Assembly (NCBI GenBank): GCA_907164885.2
Contig: OU015497.1
Coordinates: forward strand, 71,842,898-71,906,897
From: Dolomedes plantarius
Lineage: Eukaryota > Arthropoda > Arachnida > Araneae > Dolomedidae
Length of the DNA: 64,000 bases
Direction of reading: 5' to 3'
Shown one piece after another: positions 23,639 to 37,277 of this stretch (position 1 is its first letter; each line of letters opens with the position of its first letter). The position numbers were made by a program, and so were the translations under genes. Below the pieces are notes generated by a model that saw only the letters and a program-made list of their open reading frames with translations, searched no databases and was not told the DNA's origin.

Positions 23639-23820
23639 AGGGCCTGTTCACATAGGAGTCCGGTAGCGGAAGCGTGAAAGAAAAGATGGCTCTGAGACGG
23701 AAATAAACCAAACATAGGCGTTGAAAATTTCGTTGCTAATCGTTTGGAGGTTTTTAATTGGTTAAATATATTTCAATATTTTAACGCTTCCGCTACCGGA
23801 CTCCTATGTGAACAGGCCCT
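23639..23820. mobile_element. Young MITE with 37-bp perfect TIRs
   Basis: The left end AGGGCCTGTTCACATAGGAG continues to GGAAGCGT, and its exact inverted copy closes the right end. TA borders both sides (23637-23638 and 23821-23822); alternatively the 3-bp flanks are TAA and TTA. The GGGCCTGTTCACA terminus resembles PIF/Harbinger elements, whose TSD is a 3-bp TWA, while a TA duplication would suggest Tc1/mariner. The perfect arms indicate recent activity. Between them are only about 108 bp of non-coding sequence. Confidence 0.8.
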
Positions 23821-23829
23821 TACTCTATC

Positions 23830-26800
23830 ACCCAACTAAATGAAACATTTTCCCACTGATTCACGTTTAAGCCTTCAACAATTAAATCAAATATAATTCG
23901 TTAATTTAAATAACTATGGACTGGAGGTCGTCAGAGCATAAAACAAATCGCACCCAAAACTGTATTTGCTTGTAGCCGGTAATTCAAACCATGGATTTAA
24001 AATCCGACTTCGATAATTGTTATTACAAGTCCTGTTCCTACATAACATGGAATGTTGTAGACATTAAGAAAATTACTTTTGTGTTGCATATATATAAACA
24101 TTTTTTTTTTCTTAAACTGCAACACTATTGGAAAAAGAGAAAAAACCTCTTATGACAAGAATGACCGCAAAATGAGTTTCCCCTCGCAGATTTTGATTTT
24201 TGTTTGCAGTAAGAACAATCACCAATCGTTTGATAAATTTCCAAATTCTCAACTAGCGTACTTTTAACTAAAAATAAGGAAATGAATGACATATTTTTTA
24301 ATATCTATGTCAAAGGAAGGTACAATGGATATTTCACGCCCCAAGGTTAATTATACAGTATAGTTGTGTTTGTATTCACATATTGATGAAACACTAAAAA
24401 TATTTTTTAATTACTGTATAACTCATCCAGTCAAGAAATGGTCATGCAAACCAGTTTTTTTAAAAATCTATTTTCTTATTGCAAAAGGAAAGTTATATCA
24501 ATATTTTGGGGCTCAAAATAATGACATAAAATAGAGTAATAAATAGAAATCTTCATGTCAATAGTCTAATATAACTGAACTAAACGTGTTCAGATTTTAA
24601 CCAAAAATATTAACAAATCAGTAACAGCCACTTAAGAAAATCATTAACAAACTAAACGTAACAAAACTGTTTGCTTCTTAAATCTTTATTTTTTTTTCTG
24701 TCCATATACAAAATATACATATTTGAAAATGTTGAATCAGTAAAATACTAAATTCTCTTTATTTCAAGGAATATTTCAGATTTTCTAATACATAAGGTCA
24801 AAAATTAAAACTCATTCATTGCAAAATATAGGGAGGTTATTCAGTTTAAAAGAATAACTAAAATTTTTGCCTTTCATTAAAAAAAATTAATTTTAAATTT
24901 ACTGTATAGGGGAAAAAATTTTAAACCAGTGAACAAACTACATTGATATAATTTTTAAAAAAATGTTCAACACAGTTTATTATTGAATATTTTATAATAA
25001 ATCCCTGAAATTTAATTCTTAACAGCAAAATAAAACACAATTCTTAAATATTACAAATAACTTTCAGGAGAGGTTTATAATTATTGACTATCAAAAGAAA
25101 ACTTATACATTCTGTTAAATTTTCACGATAAACTGATGTCTTATACAACGGTAATTTACCCAGGAATAGGCAAAATGATCATAGAATAGTTCAAAAAACT
25201 AAATGCTTTATTTTTTGCCTGCAAAAGTTGAAAGAAATAAGCACAGAAATTGTATAACTAAATGCCAAGTCTCAGTTTTAATTTTACAAAATAATTTACA
25301 GAACCAAATGAATCAAGTGGGAAAATAAGAACAATGAATGTAGCTCCTATGGACCTTTCCTTCAGATTAAAATAAGTTACTATTTAACAGAGAATTTTGT
25401 CTCATGAAGAGTTTACATGATGCACCTGATTCTCATTATATGGACTCCTCAAGTTTACATTAAAATTAAAGCTCCATAACAGAAGTTTTCTGAAGCAAAG
25501 ATCCTACTGGCTTCAATTCTAAGGATTTGAAACTGTAAGTTAAAAAATAAAATAATTTTGATTGTCTTAAATATATTTAAATTTACAAAATTTTATTATC
25601 AGAGACTCCATAGACAATTTCTAAACATATCCAACATTTATTTAATATCAATATGAAAATATCTTGTTAAACATAAATAATTTTTATGAAGTAGCTTTTG
25701 CATTTACAAGGTACTTCAAGCTAAGGAAAAATAAACTTTAAACTAAAAAAATAAAACTAATAAATATTTCATAAATTTATAAAAACAAAAAGTATCTGAA
25801 TTAAAAAACTTGGTCTTCAATGATACATAATCATGATACAACACACAAAGCAAATGAATATTTTAAAAAAAAAAAGCATAAAACACTGGTTTGAATAAAA
25901 TATTTTCACTTCCATACTGAAAAGCTTGTAACTACATACAAACACGTATGGTATTTTGCAATAAAAACAACTGGCTGAAATAAATATCCTTTACAATCAT
26001 GAGAGTTGGTAGTTAGAAGCATACTCTCTGACTAAACTCTTTTTAAATGCATTCATATTAACATTATGCAAACATTACACCTGAAGATGCATTAAAATTT
26101 AAAGAGATGCTAAATAAATATACACATTAATATTTCACTTTTCATAATTTCAGACTCTGAATTTTTAAGATCATATATGAATCGGTACTTAAATTTTAAA
26201 AGTTAGGAATTCAAAACTATACCAGATACTAAAAAGTGAAAAATTCTCAATTTACACTAGAATTGAATTTTGCCTGTATCATAATTATGAATATTTGCAA
26301 AATCTCCATTAAGCATAAGTATAATACACAACTAGGTTTTTTTTTCATCAGTAATAAGTTAACTTAATTGTTACTTGCTAAATCAATCAAAATAATCACA
26401 ACATACATAAATTGTTAATTTAATAAAATTATATTATTTTGTTAACAGCTGAAAAATATTAACATACCCCTAAAAAAAAATTAAGTCTGAATAATTTTCA
26501 TAATAATTTGTACAAATAAAATAAATCTTATAATTCACAAACAATTTAAATAAGAAAATAAAACAGCACAACAGTAAATAAACAAATTAGAAATATAATG
26601 TACTAAAATATTTCATCAAATAATTAAAACTTATTTCAAACTCATTCTCAATTTTTGCTGTGAAAAATATTTATCTTTTTTTAAAAAGGAAATTTAATTT
26701 AATAGATGGCTTAGTAGCATTAAGCAATTTATGAACAAATAATATGAAATATAACTAATAATGTTACTTCATTTTAAATCTTGCTAACATAAAAGTATAA

Positions 26801-28669
26801 AATTATAGTAAATACTTAAATTATAGTAATTAAATAATTTTAACATTTATACTCATTTAAAGAAAATAAAAACAAGATTAATGGATAAGACTGGAATTTA
26901 TACTACTTACAATGGAAATGTTCAGTAACTTAATGATTTAAGAAACATAAAAAATAAATCAACACAAACACCTTCTGCTGCTTAAAAAAAAAAAAAAATA
27001 TTTCAAAAAATAAACAGAACTAATTCATAAAATAAATGTTGAAGAAAAATTAATTATACTTTATATCATATCAAAAAGTCCCTTGGAAACAATAAAGAAG
27101 CAATTACTGCGTTCCAAATTTCACTTTTTTTACAATCATAGACAGGTATAGTATAATATACAACATTTTTTATATTTATATTAAATAACAATTTAGCTCT
27201 ATTACACTTGATTGTTCAGAAACATTTCCTTTATAACAATGGATCAGAAAATAAACATTAAATGAATCTATTATTAAATTTTTTCTGCAATCCAATTCTT
27301 AGACTCAGAATTGCCAATTTCTTATATTGTCTTTAACATAATAATTATTCTGCCTAGAAATATAACTTTTACTATTTTAATCAATATATTTACAATAGTA
27401 GCCACATAGTAAACTATCATAATCTGACAAAAGATTCATAAGTTTCTGAATATAAAATGGAATCACATTAAATATCATAAATATAAATCCTAAGATAAGA
27501 TTGAGCTGACTTAATAATAAAAGCAATCATTTTTATTAAAATTTCTATTTTACAAAATGCTTCTAATTAATAAATGTTTAATAAAACATTGAACATGAAT
27601 ACATCAAGAACTTAAAAAAAAAAAAAGAAAAAAAGGAGCCCACATTATTTGCCATATTGAGGTAACAAAATTGTTCATAATTATATTACCTTAGCTTCTG
27701 GAAAATTGTATTACAAATTTTATTATAAAAAATAGTTTAAAATTCTGAGCAGTAGGTTTTTTTTCCATAACATAGAATCAAGCTATTTCTTGGAGGGGGA
27801 GGGGAGGGGGAATAAGTCTGAAAATTCTAGAGTTCAGTCATTTCTGCCTTGCTAATTACAATGAAACCTCAGCAAGTGGATAGAGTTGAAAATATTTACA
27901 AATCAGGTTTACCTCTAAATAAATTTCAACTTTTAAAAAAAATATTAACTGGTACTTACGCCTTAAATAAATATATTACTTTGAAAGTAAGTAAATGAAA
28001 TAATTTGCATTTTTACATCTTCATACATTACCAAAACTAAACTAGTATGCAACTGTTATGTGATAAACATACCAGAAATGAACATTTATCCCAATAAATG
28101 TATGTTATCTTTTAAATAAAGTATACTGATATTATGTTATACATTCCTACAACTGCAATAAAAAACAAATTTAAATTTGACATATGTCATTAATTTTATC
28201 CAATTCAGTTTTTCTGACAGAAATATCAAAAATAAAAAAACAATTTCATTTTGTTTGCTTTCAGTTAGTTTGCTCTTATAGTATTATGATCTTACAACTA
28301 GATGGTATAGTTATATAACACTTATCACAGCAATAAGAAATGTACTGCAAATGTGTGTTTAAATGTTACATCTTCAATATTATCGATAAGAAATGAGGAC
28401 TGCTTTAACCCTAATTATACACTGACATTGCTATGTAATGGACTTGAAAATAGCAAACCTAATAGACACTCAATTCCATAACAGTAATTCATTTCCTTTT
28501 ATTTCATGGCAAAAGTACTATCAATCATTCACACATTCATGTAACTAATATTGGAAAATTATAACAATTAAATAGTACAATGACTTAGGAAATTGTCACC
28601 ATATGTGCATTTACTACTTGAAGGTCCATCACAAGGGCAAAGTCAACCTATAACTGACATGAGAACATA
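23830..28669. other. AT-rich tract downstream of ArfGAP2/3, element-poor
   Basis: From about 24.3 kb on, the sequence is very AT-rich with frequent A-runs and no recognisable gene or bounded mobile element. It lies downstream of the ArfGAP2/3 stop codon on the minus strand, so part could be a long 3' UTR; AATAAA signals on that strand are too frequent in such DNA to pick an end. The frame at 24079-24267 is not supported. Confidence 0.5.
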
Positions 28670-28677
28670 TTCAATAT

Positions 28678-29127
28678 CATAGGCGTAGCATGCCTCAAAC
28701 TTTTTTTTGTGGGGGGGGGGGGGGGGGGGCACGAATTGAATTCATTTAGGGTCCTCCTCAACACATTCGCTGCCGGACAGTCCTTTAAATATGAAATATG
28801 ATTTTTTTAAATTGAATAAAATAGAATTGTTGTTTGAGTAGCATTCAAAAGTTATAAAATGAGAAAAATAAATATAATATAAATAAAATGAGAAAAAAAT
28901 AGCATAATTTTTGTTATGGAGCATATCATTGTTAAAAACTATGTTAAGGTTAAAGACATAATCTGAATCTTTAGCTTCAGAGTTTGAAAAGGCAGAAAAA
29001 AACCAACCTTCTTAAAAGTTTTCTACAATTTTCTGATTTTAACTGAACTTCTATTAATGTTTTAATTTATTTCAAGTTAAGTTGGGGGGCATGTGCCCCC
29101 TCATGTTCCCCCAATGCTACACCTATG
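28678..29127. mobile_element. hAT MITE, 450 bp
   Basis: The inverted ends are CATAGGCGTAGCATGCC and CAATGCTACACCTATG. The flanks TTCAATAT (28670-28677) and TTCAATGT (29128-29135) match at 7 of 8, as expected for a slightly diverged hAT duplication. A run of about 19 G lies near the left end and GGGGGCATGTGCCCCC near the right. If the ArfGAP2/3 3' UTR is long, this element would lie inside it. Confidence 0.82.
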
Positions 29128-29385
29128 TTCAATGTGCATAATAGCTAAGTATTAAAGAGGAATTTTTTAAAAAATTTGTTTATCCCATACCCCTCAGAGA
29201 AAGCTGACTGTATGAACTATAACTGGTATAAATATTTTCATGTATATATGTCAAAATTTAGAAGGACGAATAGAGAAGATTCACTCCTCCACTTTTAAAT
29301 ATCATGAAATGGCCAGAAAGAAATGAAAAGTAAAATATGAGAAGAAATTTAATTGCAAACTCTCCAAATATTTTACAACATAAAA

Positions 29386-29391
29386 TTTATT
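29386..29391 (-). promoter_or_regulatory. Candidate polyadenylation signal for ArfGAP2/3
   Basis: The first AATAAA on the minus strand after the stop codon, about 120 nt downstream. It is a weak call because the hexamer is common in DNA this AT-rich. Confidence 0.3.
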
Positions 29392-29512
29392 ATAAACAGA
29401 TCCTATTTTATAATATATCTTCAGTTTTTCTCGATGCTTTGCAGCTGAAAGTCTCAAATTAGGCATTTTGTATACCACACTGAGACAAAAAGGCTGAAGT
29501 GAAACCATCACC

Positions 29513-29530
29513 TTAATATCCATAGCGATC
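29513..29530 (-). CDS. ARFGAP2/3: ArfGAP2/3 coding exon 11: 18-nt terminal micro-exon
   Basis: After a good acceptor (CTTATTTCAG) the sequence reads GATCGCTATGGATATTAA, that is DRYGY and stop. The phase fits exon 10, and the joined end [13 protein letters not shown] matches the conserved C-terminus of ArfGAP2/3 proteins. The 3' UTR follows. The intron between is 11.0 kb, so ordinary prediction would probably miss this exon. Confidence 0.88.
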   Translation of the reverse strand, partial: DRYGY

Positions 29531-32500
29531 CTGAAATAAGAATATTATTAGACAAAATATAGAATGAATACTAGATAAGTTTATACATTCAGTGATGAAA
29601 TGTAATAAATAACAAATTAAGTTGACAATTAACATTTTTATAAAAAATAACAGGACAGAAAAATACAAAGTCAGAGTTACACAAGGCATTTTCACAAACT
29701 TTCTGCCTTCATTGTATACCATATATCATAAAAAGTATTGATTGCCATGATGGAAATAATTTTACTGTTAACATCTAATAAAAAAAATTAATAATCTTAA
29801 CATACAAAATAATTGCCCCCAAAAAACTCATATCAAAATCTTTAAAACTGCATTATTTTCAAGCAAAATTAGACAGCTGTAAGATACTGAAAATGCTGTG
29901 CAGGGAAAGCAAAATAAGTCATACATATAGCCACTATAGCATGTATAACAGATGCAAAAGTCCAATATTTTCTTACTACTAACAAAAAAATTTGAAAAAG
30001 CAATTGGAATCCAAACTTTTCACGTAAGTTATATTATTTCTTACTATGAAAACCTACAGTAAATTTATCTTCATAACTCTGGGTTTTTTCATTAATAAGG
30101 ACTGAAAATATTAACATCAAATGACTTCTACACAGTGATATAAGGGCAAAAACATAGTACAAAAGTTCTACACTGTTGTCTCATGTCATTTCTTAGGCAA
30201 GTAATGCTGCAAATGGGTAACAATAAAGAACCTCTAAATTTTCTTGTTGATCAAGATGTGTTTTTCAACAAATAAAATGAGCTTTGATGGCTCAAACAAA
30301 ATATTTTAAAATAATTAAATGAGACCTTTTAATATACATTCCCACATAGAAGAAACCTTTTCATACCAGACCCAATTACCTAAATTCAGAGTACCCTAAA
30401 TAAAACCGTATTATAGTATACAGCAGAAAATTACTCATAAAGTTGAATCTAATTTACTTTTTGTACAAATTAAGCCATACCATAAAAAGTAATTTTTTAA
30501 TAAAGATTCCTTTATTTTCCATTAAATTTAAAATGTTTCTTTAATAGAACTTAGAAAAAAAAAATCCCTATTAGTCTCAGATCACCTAACATTTTGTTCA
30601 AAACCAGAACTTTTATTTATATGGACAAACAATGTAACATGGTAAGAAAGATCACAAAAACAACCTTGTAACTATTATAATAGAAATATATGTATTGGTG
30701 AACATATATTCTTTTTCAAAGTAAGCACTTAGCTTACTTAAAAAAACACCTAGTCTTTATATGTCTTATTAAGCTTAGTTTTAAAATTATTAGGTAACTC
30801 AATGAAATTCCTATCAACAGAAATTTAAACCTATTGTTTAAGAAAAATCTTGCTTAGAAAATAACTAAGTTATATGCAATGCCACAAGCTTAGGAATTTT
30901 TCTAACATATTCAGAATGCCATTATTTTAATATTAATAAGGAAATATGTTCATAATTAGAGAAAATGGCATGCAAAGTGTCTACTGATTCCCGTCACCAC
31001 ATTATCTCTCATTTTCAAAGTCCTTTGTTTCAAGGTATAAACTGCAGGCTTAAATAAAATTTCTTTTCGTGAAATTCATATTCTTAAATTTTAGAAATAT
31101 ATAAACAAAGTTATGTAATTAAAAAAGCTTTTTTCCTGTTGTTTACATGATATTTATATATATATCTAAGAAATTCATTGTTTTATATAGAGTAAAGATG
31201 AAAGTTATAAAAGGAAATGGATATTTTTACTACTTGTTTTATACTATCTTATTAACTAGGGATAAAAAGTGATAAAAATAATAAAGTCAGAATATAATTC
31301 AGTCACTTTTTAATAAATAACTACTAAGTTCAAATATATTCTTTAGCAGTCTGATGTAGGTGGTCTGTCTTTAGGGCTTCGCTGTATTAAAATATACTAC
31401 CCTTTTCAAAAGGTATTTTAAAGGGTATTTAAAAGGTATTTAAAAAAAAGCAGGTATTTAAAACCACCTTTAAAGAATAATAAAAGAAAGATCATTTTAC
31501 TTAAAATGAACAACTACTTTTTTACTTTGATCCCTTTTCTGCAATCTTAACACTTTTTTTTTGCGACTTGCTTTTTTTTTTTAAATACTCATTAGTAAAA
31601 TCTGCATTTTAATAGGTTATGAATGATTACAGATTAGCAAATGCTTAAGTTTTTTGTAACTAAAAATGTATGCTAAATTTAAGACATACTGGAGAAAATT
31701 CTTCATGAATGCACTGTCACACATGTAGTGCCAAACTAAGAATATGTGAATAAGTGAAGTAACGTTGACATGAGATTTATTTCAATTACAGAAACAAGTC
31801 AGCAAGGAGGAGCTTCCTATGAAACAGTACTTCTTTGGATGCTTTTCAATGAAAAAATATGCTGCATTTCAAAAACATGTTATGAATATTTTATGTAGCT
31901 ACTACCAAAAAGTTTTAAGTGTAGATCCACTAACTCTAATGCAGAGAGAAACAGCAATAAATATAACATTTTGCTTAAGAATTATTAGGAGGAAATAAGG
32001 AGCATGAAAAACAGCCTGCAAAGCTTTTTAAAATCTATTCTTAATACTTGTTATACATATATACATATACACAGCAATGAACAGGATTAAAATGTAACTT
32101 TAGCAAAGAAATCAGCAGGAAATCTTTGATGAATGTTTTCACTAGACACACAAGTTATTTTATTCCAACTAAACACGAATGCCTTAAAATATCACTACGA
32201 ATGTTAGAAAACAGTGAAAATTTACGTAATGCATATGTAATGATTACTAATACTCATAAGTAGAGCACTATTTTTGTCGAGTTACGAACAAAATGTAGGA
32301 TAGCTACAGTTTTACTCAATTGTACAATGCAAATATGGCTATCATTAAAATAATAATGATCACCAAAGCAATATTTGTGATCTCTCCTATAATTTTAATT
32401 CAAGAATATGATATTAGCATCAGTAAAAAAAACAACCTCAACTTGCCAAAACATGTATGAATGCAGTTTAGTTGATCAACACTGACGGCGGGTTGGTTTA

Positions 32501-35500
32501 GAGTGCTGTATTCATGTTTAGCAACACAAGGGCTAAACTGACCAGGACCTACTGCTTTTAAATCCAATTTAAAAAAAAAAAAAAAATCCATGCCTAAAAT
32601 GGGATTCAAACAAGCAGATTCGCAGTCTAAAAGGTTAGCAACTAGCCATTTGGCTATTGTCCAACAAATTCAGATCATAATAAATAAAAGACACAGGAAA
32701 CAATATAAATACACTCAGGGTTTTTTAAGTTAATCTGGCAATAAGCTTTTGGAGAAAGTAATTACAGTGAAATTCTCAAGATTATTTAGCAATATACAAG
32801 AATCACTTCAGTGATAATATTATGACTGTCATTCAGATTAAAATACCTTTTTAGCCACTATATGTATGAGGCTGTGATAACATAATTTGACAGTAAATTA
32901 TTGATGTTTACTTTAAGTAATGAAACCTGGCACGGAGCAAAATCAATAAAGAAGCCAGTCTTAAGATTAATGAGATGTCATTACATAATAAATAGCTACA
33001 AAATTTCACACTTAACCATAGCTAAAGAGAATACATATAATATCAAATACTACTTTTTACAGATTTGAGAGCTTAATAAACCAAGATGCCCCTTACCAAA
33101 TGATATTCGATGAGAAAAACTATAAGGAGATCAGCATCATTTACGCTGAAATTAAAATATTGCGTCTTGTTAATATAACATGCAACAGCCAATATTATGT
33201 GTTAGCAAAGACAACATGCAAATACTGCAGATTATAATAATGAGAATCACTACATTTGGACATGCATTTAATATTTCTGAATAGTAGAAATAGCACAAGA
33301 CCCCTTGAAAAAGGTAAAAGTTAAAATCAGACATAAGGAATATTCAGTAAAACTTATTTATCACACATTTTTCCTTTAAAGGAATATTAGTAAATAAACT
33401 GTAACTAAAGAAATTTACAATTCATTCTATAAACAATGAGTATAACACACCCATTTTTTTATGGGGGGTTTTCTCCATAAAATATACAAAATACAAAAAA
33501 ACTTTTTTCAAAATTTTACTAAAGATAATTGAACTATTGCTGATTGGATGGTTAAATAAAACCAGTAAAAGTTCTAAATATAAAACATTAAAAAAAGCAC
33601 TCAAGGTAGCATAGTGGTAGCACGTTGGGCTTTGGACTGGGGGTACTCAATTCAAATCCTGATGAATGCCATTAAATACCTTCATGTCTAGCCATGATAT
33701 GGGTGTATTAAATCTATAGATCAGAACGTCCTTTTATGAGGTCAGTGGGTGGGAGAAACTATGAGCCTTCCAGCTGTCACCCCTAGGGGTGCTGTCAAAA
33801 TTGAGGTGGCACCAGGGGATGGTGTTTCCCTATGCAGTGCTCCCATTGAAAGCAACAATGATTCTCATGGATAATGTGGAAATGTCCTCGCTTATAAGTG
33901 CCCCCCCCTCCCCATTGGCAAACAACACATTAAAATTAATGCAGATGTGAATCTAATAGAAACAAGTACAATTATAATTTGATAGGAAGCAGGAGAATTC
34001 ATTATATATATTAAGGGTAACAGCAGAATGAAGCAGGAGAATTTGTGATATATATTAAGGGTAACACATCCTGTATTTATTACTGCACAAAAGTTGAATC
34101 TTTCTTTAAAATAGGCATTATTTTATCATAAATGAGATATTTAGAAACTATTCCAGCAGATTCTTTAACATGTTCCATTGAATGATGCTTAATCAGAATT
34201 TTAGCGAAACCAATTTTTTTTATGAAAGTTGAGGTGAAATCAAGGAAAGTAACAAATATAACTTAATAGTAACTTCTTGATAGATATTATGCCTTCTTGA
34301 TAACAATATGCTAACATTAAATGAACTCATTAACATTTTTAAGTAGCTCACTAAAAGATGTCCCAAAGTAAACAATCAACTAGTCAAAAAAATCATTTAA
34401 AGTTTCTGGTATTATGAAATAAAAAAATCTTCTAGCATAAGAAATTATCTGACACTTTGCTGCCCTAAATAAGATGGGACTTGTTTAAGTAGTAGCTAGT
34501 CAGAAAAGAAAATGTGCTTCTCAACTATATTAATATTACTAATGAGCTTACATATTTGTAATAGTTAATCAGGCATGTCACTGAGATATTTAATGTGAAC
34601 AAGCTTTAGTGAATGATCCATTCATCATGTGATTGTGGTTTTCATTTCATATAAATTTCAACTTCCTCAGCTAAAAGGGTCTTTTTACATCACATATCTC
34701 GGAAAAAGGTTAGAGAGAATAGTTTTTCAGGTTATATTCTCATCATGCTTGACATAACAATAACTGAATAAAAACAGGATTTTTTTTCTTTCAATACTGA
34801 AATGAAACAGTGATAAGCTAAGCTGTTATAACTCAGAACTTCCCCAGGAGGAAGTGATGCTTCTAGGATCTAAATCTTTGAGAGAAAGGGGGGATTTTTA
34901 GAGCCCTTAAAATTAACAAACTTCTTATATGTAGATCCCTGTGCTCTACATATTATACATATATATTTGTGAAACTTCTCTAATGCAGGGAGTCATGGTT
35001 CTGAGAAAAAGTGTCCATTTTGAGGGGTGGCAGTCAAATAGGGGTCGATTTCTCCATGATGGCCAGTTATGGTTCCGGAAAAAAAAAAAGTGACCATTTT
35101 CAGGGTGACGATCTAGAGAAGTTTCACTATACATACATACATACATACATATATATGTATATATAGATATATATACATTATATATATATATGTATATATG
35201 CATATCACTCACTCCTTTCAACAACGACATATCTCAAAAAACAAGATTTTTCAGGAGAGTGATTTGAAAGTTGAAAAGTACATTGAAATGTATTGAAAAT
35301 AAATTTTAATTCTGCTCTCTAGCGGCTAAATTTTCGCATTGAGATATTACGATTTTGCAGGGATGTACTACTCTTTAACCCTTTCAGGGGTGCCATCCTC
35401 ACTGTGCGAACACATTTTCTAGAATTTTTTTAACCTAAAAAATCTTAAATTTTTTTCCCAATTAAACGTTGTAAAATACTTTTACTTCTTTAAACTGATA

Positions 35501-36928
35501 ATAAATGGCAGCACCAAACATTTGTCTGCTCATTTAACTTGAACACAATGAATGCAAGTTAATGCTGTTTCATACTTGGTTCTATTTTCAATTATTTTAA
35601 GGATTAAAAACCTAAAATGTTTTAATTTTTTCTACTAGATTTTATAAACAAGCCTCAATGAATACTGACATGTCATTAGTTCTTTAAAAAAATTGTTTAT
35701 GCCTTTCTATTTTTGCGCTTTTAAATGGTGTTCGCACATTGAGAATGCTGCTCCTTTACGACATTAAAATACAGGCTCACCCCGCAAAGGAAAAAAAACA
35801 CAGCTGTCTTTATATTTTCTCCTCTAGATGATTTGGTCTTGCTTCTTGGGAGGTAAAAGTGATTAAAAAGGTGATAAACCTCTGAAGTTGGGGTTGTTTT
35901 TAGAAACGGAAGACATTATCATTTGTATTAACTTTGCTTGGAATGTCGGCTGGACAGTCTAGTTACGTCTTCTAACTTTACGCCTTTACCCCTTCATGTA
36001 GGGTGTCCCTTCGATAAGCAACTTATTTCGTAGCTGTTTCAATGGTGCATGCCGGTCACTATCACCTACAGTTGCCAACCTTTCTGCTTTTGTCAATGGT
36101 CTATTGAATTCATTCTGTGCACTAAGGGTGGTCGGAGGTTCCACAGGTAGAACTAATCAGGAGGTGACAAAATGTTTGGCTTATTGCTTCCAAACGGCAA
36201 ACGGCCACCTTCAGCACAAATGAATTTACAACAATTATTATAAGCATGACCGCTCTGGGTGGACTCCTGGAAATCCCCACGTGTGAAAGTGTTGGAATAA
36301 ATCGGAAAAATTCAGAATTTACGGAGGAATCCTGTCCTTCTGAGGAAATTATAGATGTGGAAGATCCATCCCCAATAGGACTGTTATTTTGAATCCCCAA
36401 TAGGACTGTTATATATTTTACTGATATTTCTCACATTTTTCTGACATTTTTATATTTTTCCCCGATATATTTTTATATTTTTTGATATTTCTTATTTTTG
36501 ATATTTTGAGTTCAATTATTTTAATATTTTAAAAAATTTCTTAAATTTTCAAATTTTTAAAATAAAATTCAAATTTCTGTTTGCTGAAAATTATTTAGTA
36601 AAATAATTATTATTATAACGATATAAGATCAGTTATTTTTGTCCTTGCTCGAGTAAAACAAGGTAGGTTAGAGGCCGAACTCAAATGCCCTACATGGGCG
36701 CCGTTTACACTGCGAGGACAGCCCCCTCTACCTAAGGGGGACTGCTAAATTTTTTTTTAAATCACATTTCTTTTATCTGTAGGACCATTATACCTCATTC
36801 TTACCTTTTTTTTAAAAAAAAAATTGTAATAATAAAATTGCGCCCCTCAAAGGGTTAAGGACATTCTTAAAACAAGCGTAACTAAAAATCGCCAATTTTT
36901 GAGATATGACGTTGTTGAGAGGAGTGAG

Positions 36929-36962
<34 letters not shown>

Positions 36963-37006
36963 ACATATATATATACATATATATATATATATACATATAC
37001 ATACAT

Positions 37007-37064
<58 letters not shown>

Positions 37065-37099
37065 CATATATATACATATATATATACATATACATACAT

Positions 37100-37141
<42 letters not shown>

Positions 37142-37163
37142 CATATATATACATATATATATA

Positions 37164-37203
<40 letters not shown>

Positions 37204-37208
37204 TATAT

Positions 37209-37239
<31 letters not shown>

Positions 37240-37246
37240 CATATAT

Positions 37247-37277
<31 letters not shown>

